Assembly: GCA_050084985.1 (NCBI GenBank)
Contig: JBITNC010000001.1
Span: 207,018,001-207,082,000, forward strand
DNA length: 64,000 nucleotides
Reading direction: 5' to 3'
Origin: Nageia nagi
Taxonomy: Eukaryota > Pinophyta
Shown in pieces: positions 35,516 through 46,710 of this stretch. Each line of letters starts with the position of its first letter. Position 1 is the first letter of the stretch. A model generated the notes under the pieces. The model ran no database searches. It saw nothing but the letters and a program-made list of their open reading frames with translations, and was not told the origin of the DNA. Both the position numbers and the translations under genes were made by a program.

Positions 35516-35530
35516 TTTTGCCCCTTTTTG
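35516..35530 (-). promoter_or_regulatory. Polypurine tract of element Z
   Basis: The plus strand reads TTTTGCCCCTTTTTG directly after the LTR. Its complement CAAAAAGGGGCAAAA is a typical plus-strand primer tract abutting TGTAGACACC. Confidence 0.8.
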
Positions 35531-38500
35531 AAATTATCAACCAAAAATACAGTTGATGATTTCAAAAACATAGAATGGGAAGTTTTGTTGCTTGAATATT
35601 TATCGTTGCCTTTTTATGATATAAGTTTTGACTCCATTTCTTAAATGAATCAAGATTTTGATTTATCAAATTATGATAAAATGTGTTTTCATTTTACATT
35701 TGATGTAGTTTTGAAAACAAATTTGAATATACTTCAGAAGTGACTATTTTCGGTATGACAATGTGTTGAGCTTGTGTGATAGTTGCATGACATTTCTATA
35801 ATGTCGTTCCGCATGTCTAAGAACACATGTACTGTATAAGTCCTCTTTAGTATATGAGTTTTATGGTGTTGTCCTTTGTCCCGACAATGGGGTTTCAAGA
35901 TGATCTCCTGTAACAATGATATATCACATTTTATCTTATTTGATATTTGTAAATGTTAATGATATTTTTAAGAAATATCATCAAAATCTTTTTCGTATAA
36001 AGCTTAAGATCTTTTGGTAGGGTATAATTATAGCTTCTCTAAATCAAAACTTGTTATTTATACATATTTCATCATCTGGTGTTTTCATGAGGATAGCCCT
36101 TGCCATGACTAAATATGATTTTTTAACTTTTGCAATTGATACATTTTGAAAATGATATTGCAATACATCAAAACTACACTTGTGTCAATCTCCATACTAT
36201 GTGCTGTTTATGGTAGTTGCATGACAAGACTCTATTTTATCTATGCATACCGAAGTGAGTATATGATGGTAAGCTTATTTGATGTATACAATTTTAAGAT
36301 AGCGATGTTGTATATCAAAAATTCACTTGTGTTTATCTACATACTGTGTGCTATTTATGGCAGTTACATGACAAGACTCTAGTTTATCTCCACATGCCGA
36401 AGCAAGTATGTGATAGGAAGCTTGTTTTGTATATACAAGTCATCTTTCATTTTTCTCTGCTTTGGACCCAGCAGGATGGGTTTCATGATGATCTTTTGCA
36501 TAAGTCTTTTAGAATCATATTAAGCATAAATATCTTATTTCAGGTTATAGGTAATCCTAATTACCTTAATTGTGAGTAGACATATAACTTTCGATTTTCT
36601 AATTAACAATGTTTTGGGTATATTTTAAAAGAGACATAGCCATGGTCTTACTATGTGATCATGAGCTTACTATGTGATTGTGGTGCTTTTCTTAGCATTA
36701 TGGCCCCTTTTGAACTAACTAATGATGTCAGTGACGATGATGATAGACTGTTCAAAAAACTAATACATATTAGCTAGTGAACAAGTAAGATGAATGTACG
36801 AATGATTCTAACCTTATTGTTTCAATCATTTATAGGTGAACATAAAGTTTGATTTTAGGTCATGGGAAGTTATATTTACCCCAATTATCCAAGTATGATT
36901 TCTTGAGCTTTGCAATTGAAGTATTTTGAACACACGTTGGTTGTGCACCAAATAGGTACTAAAGGCTTATTTCCATATATCATTACAGGGGTGTCTTGTG
37001 TTTATTCCGAGGAATGTATGGAGCCGAGTCAAGTATATGACATGAAGTCCCCTTTGTGTGCACTAATTTAAATTTTGATTATTATGTTATTACTTTAGAA
37101 AGGTAGGTTTTACAAAAATCATTGGAATCATGTTTTTTGATGACTAGGGTTTCTTGAATACATATAACAATAAGTGATGACTAAACATGCATAACATGAC
37201 ATATGGTTTGAACTAGGAAGTCTATGATTCATTGTAAGATCATAAACAATAAATGGTGTTTGTCTTATCAAGGATTCATGATGAAATTGTTTATGATCAA
37301 GTTTGCATGTTTATTGCATGATGTTGTGAGCAAACATAGTCATGTATCTTAAGAAGATACAAGCAAACTAATATGTTATCATTGTAGACTTATACAAATA
37401 CCACTAGACTCATAAGTAGGTGATAATATACTTGAGGTTGGTAAGTGGTTAAGTTAAGACTCGTACACTTGAGTTTATCAACTTATGTATGAGTATTTTA
37501 AATCTTGATTTTGTTGGTTGATAATAGAGGCAAATGATTTGCTTTGGGTCATGGACAATCATAGTTGCCCCAAGTTATAATCAAACATAAACTTTTTGAA
37601 TTTTCACAATCAAAGTATTTTGAAAATAGGTTCTACACCTTACTAGGTATTCATGCTTGTCTACAAATGCTATTTAATGGAACACTTTATTCCATGGGCT
37701 CTTTGCCATTAGCATGTATGTGATGTGGAGTCTTTTCAAAGTAGATAACATTTTAATGTTTGATAATTCTGCTATTTGCCCCAACAGAATGGGTTTCATT
37801 ATCATTTCTTGCAAAGTCATTATCAAAGATTTTAGGATGGAATTGTTTATAATTTGATATCATCAAAGATCCATGATGAGGAATATGATGATAACAATTA
37901 TCCCATTAAAGACGTATGGGATTATTATTGTATTTTTATTTTTAAATGTTGATTTTGATTTTCTTAAATATCTTCAAATTTAAGGATAATGATTTGAAAA
38001 ATTGCAGTATTAGATTGTATCATTTATCAAACTTGGCTACTAATACTTTTTATTTTATGATAACATGTGCAAAGGATATGGAACAAGATGTAACACACAT
38101 TCAATTTATGGGTAGATGATAATAAATGGAAAGGAAGAAGAACATCGACTTCTAATTCCAAGGGAAGAGCAATTTCTTACTCTCAATCCCAATGAATGAT
38201 GGAAGCTTTTTAATGATGTTCTAAGGGATTAAAATGGATGGGATATGATAGGAAAAGAACATTGACTTCCAATTCAATGGAAAGAACAATTTCTTATTCT
38301 CGATCCCAAAGAATAAAGGAAGCTATAAAATTTAACAATGTTCTAGGGTTGACTTTTATTAATCTACCATGACCAAATTCTTATTTAAACTTGTAGATAA
38401 GAATAGAAGCAAAAAGTTTTTAACAACAATAATGTTGACTCCCATATTAATGGGGAAAGCAAGTACTTGCTCTTTTTCTCAAATAATATGGAAGCACCTC

Positions 38501-39700
38501 CAATTTAACAATTGATAAAGATGGATTAGGAAATATAAGGATATTGGATAATAAAATGTGAAAGTTGGTATAGTGCAATGTGTATGGGGGGATAGTATAA
38601 CAAATGAATAGACATAGGATGTATTGAGTATTTAGAGAGATAAACTAATCAACTCATCAAGGCATTGATAAATATAAGTGTAATATTAATTACTATGTAA
38701 TAATAAATAGTATGGGATGGAGGCATGGGATGATGAAGAAATGTAATGATCATAATATTCAAGTTGACCATACTAACCAATCACCATTAGATTTTTCTTC
38801 TTTAGATGATATAAAACAAAGTCATGATGTTCTCAAAATTATCATAGACTCATGTGTGTGCAATGATGTTTATTTCCATCTCTAGACAATCTCAAACTAA
38901 ATGTCGCAAGAGCATAAAATATATAAGCTAGTTCATCCATATGAAACGTACAGAGGTCCATTTGAAAGAAGGTTGCTAACCAATATGGACATGTCACCAC
39001 TCATAAGGTATGCCCCATTACCAGATAGGCATCCATAGCCCCAATGAGGATTAACCCCTCGATCTCACTACAACCTTGCTCTACTGCCAGTCAGGCATCC
39101 ATAGCCCTGGTAGATGATATTGTAATCACCCAAGAATCATTGATATGATGTAGTAATATTTTTTTTTTTTTTATCTCTTTTCACCTCTTAACTATCAAAT
39201 GATTCTTGGGTTCGAGATGAAGCAAATAATAGGATGAACATGTAATACTTTTGCTTGAAATCATGCTCTTGTAACACCTCATTCTTGATTGTTTTAAGAT
39301 TATTTAAATGTGAAAATGTGTATGAGTCTGTAATAACCTTAAGTGTATCATAGTCATGTTTGTTTATCATCCAAAGTTTCAAAAATTTCATGATGAAGGT
39401 TGGTAAAGTCAATAAGAATATTAATTTCATAAACTATTTATTTTACAATAAGTATTAAACATATTTGTATAATGGTATGGAAGTGATCATGGATAATGTA
39501 TAGTATATATGCCTTGATGAATTATTAGAATATAATCTAATACTCAAATACTCCAACATAATGAAGGTGAATATGAGGTGGAAAAAGGGGAAGACATGGA
39601 AATGCAATAAACATATTATAACCTATTTCAAAATTAGATATGATCATTTTAGTTTTAATCATATTTTGATGTTTGTGTGATTTCTAAATCATGTTTTGAT
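35531..39700. repeat. Non-coding 3' region of Z made of degenerate long repeats
   Basis: No RT, RNase H or integrase similarity in either strand. Several repeat families overlap. Similar blocks begin near 36079, 36858 and 37549 (TTGCAATTGA.ACATTTTGAAAA-like and GGTCATGG.A..TAT..TT.CCCC). A 147-base tandem repeat has ATGACAAGACTCTA at 36221 and 36368. TGGGTTTCATGATGATCTT-like words occur near 35890, 36477 and 37790. A block with AACATCGACTTC/AACATTGACTTC recurs at 38141, 38258 and, more weakly, 38431. TAGGCATCCATAGCCC occurs twice near 39030 and 39100. The short ORFs here follow the repeats and are not credible genes. Confidence 0.7.
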
Positions 39701-39763
39701 GACTCTTTTTTTTTATGATGGAGGGCAATTGCCCCAATGTGATCTATGTAAAACATGAGGAGA

Positions 39764-40228
39764 TCAAAAGTAAGATGGGGGACGATTGCCCCAATGTGAA
39801 CGATGTGAAGGAGATTGAATATCCTTATGCAAATAACATAATTCATCATTGTTTAATTGTGTGGAATGTATGTATACATTTTTTAGATGATGTAAATTGT
39901 TATCTATCAATAAAGGTATATCTACTTTAAATCGTCTATCATCCATCAAATCATGAAGGGCATGATTTAATTGGTGGCAATGTTTAGTATCATGCCCCAA
40001 TTGATGATGATAAACATGATGTCCATACTTATCATATTTTATTAACTTAGGCTTTAGGTTTTCTTTCATTATATGATCTACCACACTCTTAGATTGTTTC
40101 GATGATTGCATTCCTTCATTGTAATAATCTTTAGATTTTAATTTCCATCTCATATATTTATGATTATGCCCTTGCCTAGTATGGATGGATGATGATTTCC
40201 CCTTTGACTTTTGCATAGGAGGTTTCAT
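39764..40228 (-). pseudogene. Second zinc-knuckle segment of Z, after the protease
   Basis: It is in the same frame as gag and protease, separated from them by a TGA at 40277-40279 that could be a changed CGA. It has a basic N-terminus (MKPPMQKSKGKSSSIHTRQG) and then YDKYGHHVYHHQLGHDTKHC, QLNHALHDLMDDRRFKVDI, which resembles the C..C...GH.T..C..L...L.DL...G knuckle of Tat-like gag. Tyr stands in for the Cys. The C-terminus SPSHRSHWGNRPPSYF is repeated past the stop by a 57-bp tandem duplication (ATTGCCCCAATGTGA at 39728 and 39785). A knuckle after the protease is unexpected. Confidence 0.6.
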
Positions 40229-40276
40229 TTTCGATGATTTTGTAATATTATAATGTGAGTATGGATTTTTATCTCT

Positions 40277-40912
40277 TCATACACAATGGAGTACTCCCTC
40301 ATGAATGCATTTTAGACAACCATGAAATGTAGATGGGACACATTCCATTTCTTGAATCCATGGTCTACCTAAAATAATATTATATTGTTCGATGTTCCCT
40401 TCAATGATATATAATGATGTTTGTATCGTCTTACATCCAATGGTGATGGGTAACACTATCGACCCTATTGTTGAACATAAGGCATTATTAAATGCTTTTA
40501 TTTGTAATGATGGTAAAGAAATATGAGAGAAACAAAGATTCAATTTGTGATATGCTGATGTAGATATGATATTGACATCTGACCCTTCATCTATTAATAT
40601 CCTCTTAACAATTTTACCATTTATTTTACCAATGACATGGAGAGGTGGATCTAACCCTTTAGGTCCCTCGTTTGGTTGTCTCTCATGGTCATAAAAAGAA
40701 ATTATAGGCTGATGTATCAATGGAGGAACTTGCATTTTGGATTTTTGATTACATGATATATCAATTTGTTTTTCTTGTATGTTTTGAGTTCCAATATCAC
40801 CTCCAACTATTCCTATAATAGGTTGATTACTTGGATTCCAAGTGGGTGTCACTTGACTGTAATTAGGTACAATAGATACTGTATTTACTTGATATGAAGG
40901 AAGTGAGTCTTG
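40277..40912 (-). pseudogene. Protease of element Z
   Basis: The 191-codon open frame 40852-40277, in frame with gag, contains PPLHVIGKINGKIVKRILID, EGSDVNIISTSAYHKL, STIGSIVLPITIG, NIILGRPWIQEMECVPSTFH and GCLKCIHEG. These are retropepsin blocks, with LIDEGS where LIDDGS or LVDTGA is usual. The flap and the ILGRPW block are well kept. It would process the element polyprotein. Upstream is the first knuckle and downstream a second one. Better preserved than the protease of X or Y, it suggests Z is younger or was kept under selection longer. Confidence 0.8.
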
Positions 40913-41878
40913 TTAATTTTCTAAATTTTGATCTGAAATAGAGATATGGTCTTCAACTTCCAAGTTATTATCTTTGATTGAATTTTGCGTTCTATTTCTC
41001 AATGCTAGACAATTTTTTGTACTATGACCTCTTTGATGGTGATAATTACAATACTCATTTTTGTTATATTTTTCTTTTCTCATAATTTCTATTTCACCAT
41101 ATTCAATTTTGACCTTCTCAATTATAATTGCTTGAGCAATAACCTCTTCGAGAGTATTATATCGTTGGATTTGTAATATACTAGCTATAGGCTTTAAACA
41201 ATTTTGACTAAATAATTTAGCTAACTCCTCCTGAGGTAAGGTATAGGGCATGCCATAGAGTATATTCTTCCATCATGCAACAAAGTCAGCAATTGATTCA
41301 TTTTGAGATTGTTTTAGTTTTACAAGATCTGTAATAGAAGATTCCTCTTTAAGATAAATCCTATAATGTTGTAGAAACAAGTCTGCCAATTGGGAAAATG
41401 AATAAATACTATGTCATGGCAAACTATTATACCATTCCAAGGCTTGGGTTGCAAGCATCATGGGGAACAAACACAGCATCAAGTCCTCATCATTAAAAAT
41501 GAGGTAATTTGAAAACTTAAACCACCTTAAATGTTCCTTAGGATCCTTATTTCCTGTAAAAGGAATTATCTTAGGCATTTCAAAGTTGTAAGGTAATTTC
41601 TTCTTAGGGACACTTAGATGGATGGGTTCATTGCAAATATTGTCATATGTCAACTTCTTAAAACTTGATATGTTCATTTCTTTATTCATGAAATCCTTCA
41701 TGAAATCTTCTAATTCTTTATCTGTCCAACTACCCTGAGGGTGTTTTCGATATCTTCTATGATTGGTGTTTCTTTTTGTCTTTAAGTTTGAATTATAAGA
41801 TTCATCATCAGAAAGGGATCTTGATAACAATGAAGATGGTAATGATGGAAGATTAGAAGGTAAATGATACCCTTGCAT
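40913..41878 (-). pseudogene. Gag (capsid and first zinc knuckle) of element Z
   Basis: In one frame: YHLPSNLPSLPSSLLSRSLS, a basic RRYRKHPQGSW, then YNFEMPKIIPFTGNKDPKEH, LRWFKFSNYLIFNDEDLMLC and LATQALEWYNSLP. After a TGA at 41414 come YSFSQLADLFL, DLVKLKQSQNESIADFV and, after another TGA, WKNILYGMPYTLPQEELAKL. The knuckle CNYHHQRGHSTKNC (about 41050-41009) keeps C, H and C, with His at the second Cys position. Both TGA codons could derive from CGA (Arg) by one C-to-T change. The protein forms the particle and binds RNA. Confidence 0.82.
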
Positions 41879-43871
41879 TGGATTTCTAAGAGTTACATAT
41901 GATTGTACTTTATTTTGTTGAGACTTCTCATGAAGTAACCAACTATCTTGAACTTCTTGTTTTACCTTATCAAAAATTTGTCATTGTTTGTCAAGCTCTT
42001 GCTTTTCTTTTTATTTGAGTTCTATATTCTTTTCCTTAAGTTTGGCTTCCTATTTTAACTTATATTTAACATCTTCATATCTTTTACTAAAGTTTATAGT
42101 TTCTTCATAATCTCTCTCTATGTGTTTTCTCTTTGCCTCCAACTCTGCAAAAGGGGGTATCTCTCCTACCTTGAATTGTTTAGCTAAAGCTTTTCTACAT
42201 TTTTCTTGCGATGAAGGTTTCTCATAGGAGTAAGGATCATAGAAGAATTTGTTTGAGATCTTACATTGAGGAGTTGTTTGTGAGGTTCTTGCTGAATACA
42301 AGGTCATTCTATCAAAATATTCCATACAAGATTTAGCCCTACGAGGTGTTTTTTGATAGGTGGGGTTAGTTATCCTAGCTTGCAAAAAGGGGCTTTGAGG
42401 TTGATAATCTAAGCTCTTGAAAGGCAATTCTCTTTGTTGATCAAGATTAGAGTTTTGATATCCCCATACTTGGTAATTGAGTAGTGATGATAATTGTGCC
42501 CAAGCTTGACTCTTTTGGTTTACATAAGTTTTTACATCATGCTTTTGTCTTATCTCTTCTTGTCTCATTTTGTCGACAAACTCATTGAAGGTTTTCTCAT
42601 GTTGATCATGAGAAGAACATGCTTGTTGTTGTTTATGGGATTCCCTTTGAAAAATATTCTTAGCTTTTTCATCATAGAAAATATTCTGAAGTGATTTATT
42701 TGTTGTATGGCTATCTTCTTTATCACATTCCCAATTTTTCATCAAGCTAGTTTGATATTTTGAAGGTATTTTTAGTGGGTTTGAACAACATTCATCCTCA
42801 TAAAACTTTGTATCATTATCATGATGTGTTGTTTCCCCACATGGATGTTCATTCCTAAGCTCATGTGTGTTAACTTTGGAAATTTTATTTTTATATTTTT
42901 CATTTCTTTGTGATTGAAATTCTTGAGATTCAATAATACAATCTATGGGTTTTTTAATTCTTATGTGAGGCTCTCTAATTTCTACTTGTGATGAGAATGA
43001 ACAAGTTTCATCCTTGAACTCAAGAATATCATGAGATTCATGGGAATCAATAGAAGGTCTTATAGCCTCTAGAAGGGGAGGAGAATGAAATTGCAATTCT
43101 AAAGAATGCTTTGAAAGGTCCTCAAGATTCATGTCAAGCTCCTCTTCTTTAATATCATATTCATCCCAAGGTGGGGGTAAAGACATCCAGGTATCTAACT
43201 CTAGGAGGTCATATGATTTATCATAGGATGTTGCATCAAGGCCTTTGGCATTAACACTCGATTCATCCATTAGTAGACTAGATTCATCAGGTTTGATAAT
43301 CTCAAAAGGAGATGCACAATAAGATTTTAATTTGATGAGATGTTTTGATGAATTTTCAATCTTTATGATGGGCTTATTATTTTTAGTGTCAAACTCATCC
43401 CATGATGAGGGTGAAGGAATGGAAGAACTATACTCTAGCTCTTCATGGGATCTGACAAGGCTCTTTAAGGATTGAAGAAGAGGCATGGTACCTGGTTCTA
43501 TCTCTGCTAAGTATGCTAAAAGCTTTTCAATATCGATATAAAAATTGTTCTTCATAACCTCTGAAGTAGAATAAGTATCTAAGGTTGTCTTGGCAAGATG
43601 TGTTAAAGAATTTTCAATTTGTACATCAAGTTTAGGGTTTTCAATATCGAACTCTTCCCATGATGAGGATGAAGGAATAGATGAACCATATTCTAACTTT
43701 TCATTAATGAGGTTCTTTGAAGGTTGAAGAAGAGAGGTAGAACATAGTTCTTGCTCTGCTAAATATGCTAAGAGCTTTTCAATATCGATGTGAAAATCAT
43801 TATTTGCAACTTCTAAAGTAGAATAAGTATCTAATGTTGACTTAGCAATATGTGACCAATATTCTCATTTT
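41879..43871 (-). pseudogene. Unknown repeat-bearing ORF fused in frame upstream of gag in Z
   Basis: Open from the TGA near 43872 down to the stop at 42050. A further 57 codons with three stops join it in frame to gag. The first ATG is at 43555 (501 codons), but the frame is open for about 105 codons before it. Those codons are a second copy of the start: a 252-bp tandem duplication (GAATAAGTATCTAA at 43569 and 43821). The motifs IDIEKLLAYLAE and SSIPS.SSW(D/E)EFD recur. A third, weaker copy is LPPPWDEYDIKEEELD. The rest is acidic, Ser-rich and Gln-rich, ending in a charged, coiled-coil-like ERDYEETINFSKRYEDVKYK. I do not recognise the family. Extra ORFs upstream of gag are known in Ogre/Tat elements. 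Confidence 0.7.
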
Positions 43872-45837
43872 TTAGATTTCACTCAGATTAGAAATGGAAT
43901 ATAATTTAGAAGTGCATCTAAGATGAACCTCATGATGATAAAGTTCAAAAAATGTTTTATTACTTTTAATCCTATTAATTTGTAGGACCTATTGAATCCG
44001 CATATAATAGAAATATATCAATACATGTTAATTAAGTGTCAAAATGATTTAATGAATCGATTAAGTAAACTTTTTCCTAATATTATAAACAAACATCGTA
44101 AAAAAGAAATTCTATTTTTATTTTTTGTATTATGTTTTCAAGCAAACAATTTAATGCACAAACATCCTATATGCAAACCCACTTTTAACGATGTGATTAT
44201 CTTTTTTAACTTTTTCACATATTTTTAATGTCTGAGTTAAATGAACGATATGAGTTGTTTATTTTAATCTTTTAATTCTCCTAGTTTGTTTTGACTAGTC
44301 AAGTGTTAAACAAGGTAGGTTGGATAATTCCTAATTAACATTTACAAGCTTCTATGGCTTTAGGCTTGGTTCTAAATGAGTCTCCTTTTTTGACTCCTAC
44401 CTATGGGAAAGTTACCTTGTCATCACTTCCAAGTGTAACTTGGCTCTATGGCTTCAATTGTGTTATGTTGAGGGGATACAAAGAAGTAAGGATTAACGGT
44501 TGGTAGTGACATCCAACTCGTTAATGTTCAATTATTCCTTTAAGGCTTTATGAAATGCATCTAAATAAACAAAATACATTTATGCATACTACCCTCCCAA
44601 CATTCATGTCCATTCACTTATCTTATTTAATATGATACAATCAAAATATATTTTAAGTGAACTTTGACCTTAATAAACCCCGTTGTTCTTTTTTTAATTA
44701 TAATGTGATTCATTATCCAACCTATTAATGATGTTCATTAACTCCTTCCAGCTGTGAAAGTTTTATATGTGATAAATTTCCTCTTCTTTCTAGTCACATA
44801 TCTCTTCGACCTCCAATGGAGTGGTAAGAGCAGACTTAGTAAAAAGCCATTAAATGTAGATAAATTAATTAAGTGAAGTTAAATTACTCCTCCAAGGGTC
44901 ACCTCCCTTCAACCTCCAATGGAGTGGTAAGGGAAAACCTCTTCAAGAGTGTTAATGTGAAGTAAATTTCCAAATAAAATGTGCATAAATTTTACCTCTT
45001 TCACTTAACTTATTTTTGATCACTTAAGATCACTCGAAGTGCAAAAGTGAGAGCATACTTTGTTAAGTGAAAGTACTTAGTGTATTCGAATCCACCCAAT
45101 TTATTAACCTTTTAATGTGATTTGTACTATCCAAAACCTTGATTTATTTTCCTTAAGTTCATTCCAAATTAAGTGTGATTCATTTACCCCTTCCAATAAT
45201 GGAAGTATTATGTGTGGATAAATTAACCAAATTAATGAGTGTGAATTGGAAAGAAAAGAAAACTTAATTACTCCTTCTTATCAAGTCTATTCTGGTCACC
45301 TTAGATCGCACGAAGTGCAAAGGGAGAGCATAAGTAGACAAGATAAAAAGTATTAGTGTGTACGTACCCTTCACCCAAAATATGAAAATAAATACATAAC
45401 TTCATACATAAAGTAAATTAATAAAAGATATGCATTTAACCTTTTCTACCCATTCTTATATGCACTCTAGGCAAAGGAATCACATTCAAAAATATTTTTC
45501 CATAATATAATTTTATTTTATTTTTTCAGAAATAACAAAAAGAGACAAAAACAACCTAGAACGGGTAGCCGATGTTTAGATAGGAAATGCTAGCATTTGG
45601 TTATAGTCACCGGTGTTCGATAACAGTTGTTGGCATTTAGTCTGGATTAATTTGCAAAATGTTGGCATTCCTTCTGAGTCACCGACGTTCGATACCAGTC
45701 ATCGGCATTTTTGCAACAAATTCTTAAAAAAACACAGAACCTAAAATTTGAAGTTAGTACACAAAAAAATTTGAAAAAACTATAAAATAGAAAGGTAGAA
45801 TCATAAACAAAAAATCTCCCTCTCAATAATGGAGGGG
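43872..45837 (-). other. Leader region of element Z
   Basis: No convincing gene. Two phrases recur: AGATC(A/G)C(T/A)CGAAGTGCAAA..GAGAGCATA at 45030 and 45304, and CCTCCAATGGAGTGGTAAG at 44812 and 44912. Similar GATCAC..AGATCAC wording occurs in the X leader at 48330 and 48430, so this is an ancestral leader feature. Near 45590-45712 two GC-rich stretches (GTCACCGGTGTTCGATAACAG and GTCACCGACGTTCGATACC) repeat the hairpin motif of the LTR. Confidence 0.6.
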
Positions 45838-45854
45838 CCCTCCTTCTAGCGCCA
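45838..45854 (-). promoter_or_regulatory. Primer binding site of element Z
   Basis: On the minus strand TGGCGCTAGAAGGAGGG follows the 5' LTR after three bases (TTC). It has the TGG start and position of a tRNA primer site. I could not assign the tRNA with confidence. Confidence 0.65.
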
Positions 45855-45857
45855 GAA

Positions 45858-46705
45858 TGTTGCAATGAAAATTGAGCTAGAATATAGAATAAAATAAAAT
45901 AAAATTATTCTTCAATCTTCATTGAACCTCAAATTATATAACATAGATAAACATGTTGTAATTGCAAAATGATATTCAATCTCAGTTCAAACTACAATTT
46001 GCCCTTAGAAGGGACTTTTACAAATGCTATGTGCCAAAATAAAGAGTATTAAATCTTCATTGTTTTTGAGTTGCTTGCTTCTTCCCTTGATATGAGCAAC
46101 CTATAAATCCTACACACATGCAAAAGATAATAACATCAAAGCATCTATGTATGATAAGTATTAAAATGAAACTAGCATAAAACAATAAAATGTATAAGCT
46201 CACAAGATTTTGGCAGCATTACCCTACTTCAAAATTGGGTTTAATTGGGGTCCATATTGCTTTTTATTAGCTTATGTTTATAGATTTTGGATGAGATGTT
46301 TCAAGGCTGGTAAGAGGAAGTGAACAGCCACCATAGGTCGTAACTGACCCCCTCTATCCACCTCATCTTGGAAGAACAAAGTGTTCCAACTTCCTTTTGC
46401 TATTTTGGCTTCTATTCAGCTGTTACAGAGTCATCGGCGTTTGGATGTCGAATGCCGGTGACTGGCTCAAAACACCAGCATTTCAAGGTGAATGTCGATG
46501 AATGGTTAACAATTTTATAACAATATTAAAATAATCGCCAAATAGTCAATTTTTATCGAAAAGGGGTCATGTGACCACTTGTTTTGCATGTACTCGATGA
46601 GAGCTATCCAGTAATAAATTTTTCAATCTTATTTGAGGCTTGTATAAAGAGTTATGATTAGTTTAATGTTTACTAGTTAAAAGGGGACATTTTTAGGTGT
46701 CTACA
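45858..46705 (-). repeat. 5' LTR of element Z
   Basis: 848 bases, paired with 34669-35515. It contains a stronger form of the GC-rich hairpin (46429-46463), with arms AGTCATCGGC and GCCGGTGACT around a 15-base loop. A TATA-like CTATAAACA lies on the minus strand near 46275. It ends at 46705 and is followed by the target duplication ATTAA. Confidence 0.92.
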
Positions 46706-46710
46706 ATTAA

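Larger units (their letters stand above)
34669..46705 (-). mobile_element. 12.0-kb LTR retrotransposon Z with gag-protease but no polymerase
   Basis: LTRs 34669-35515 and 45858-46705 share the ends TGTTGCAATG..GGTGTCTACA on the plus strand. Perfect target duplications ATTAA sit at 34664-34668 and 46706-46710. On the minus strand the element starts TGTAGACACCTAAAAATG, has a primer site (45838-45854) and a polypurine tract (35516-35530). One long interrupted frame (43871-39764) carries an unknown N-terminal part, gag, protease and a second knuckle. The 4.2 kb beyond it has no RT, RNase H or integrase similarity. Z therefore looks non-autonomous, perhaps served by a Tat-like partner. It is inserted in the X gag. 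Confidence 0.88.

Noticed and set aside
36146-36579. Two ORFs resembling each other (MTRLYF.. and MTRL)
   Set aside because: They are the two units of the 147-base tandem repeat in the Z 3' region. The similarity is between repeats and is not evidence of genes.
39655-39930. Pair of ORFs containing HIGAI / CPNV repeats on opposite strands
   Set aside because: Both are readings of the 57-bp tandem duplication at the end of the Z coding frame.
42494-42694. Plus-strand 66-codon ORF
   Set aside because: It lies opposite the long minus-strand ORF of Z and has no family resemblance.
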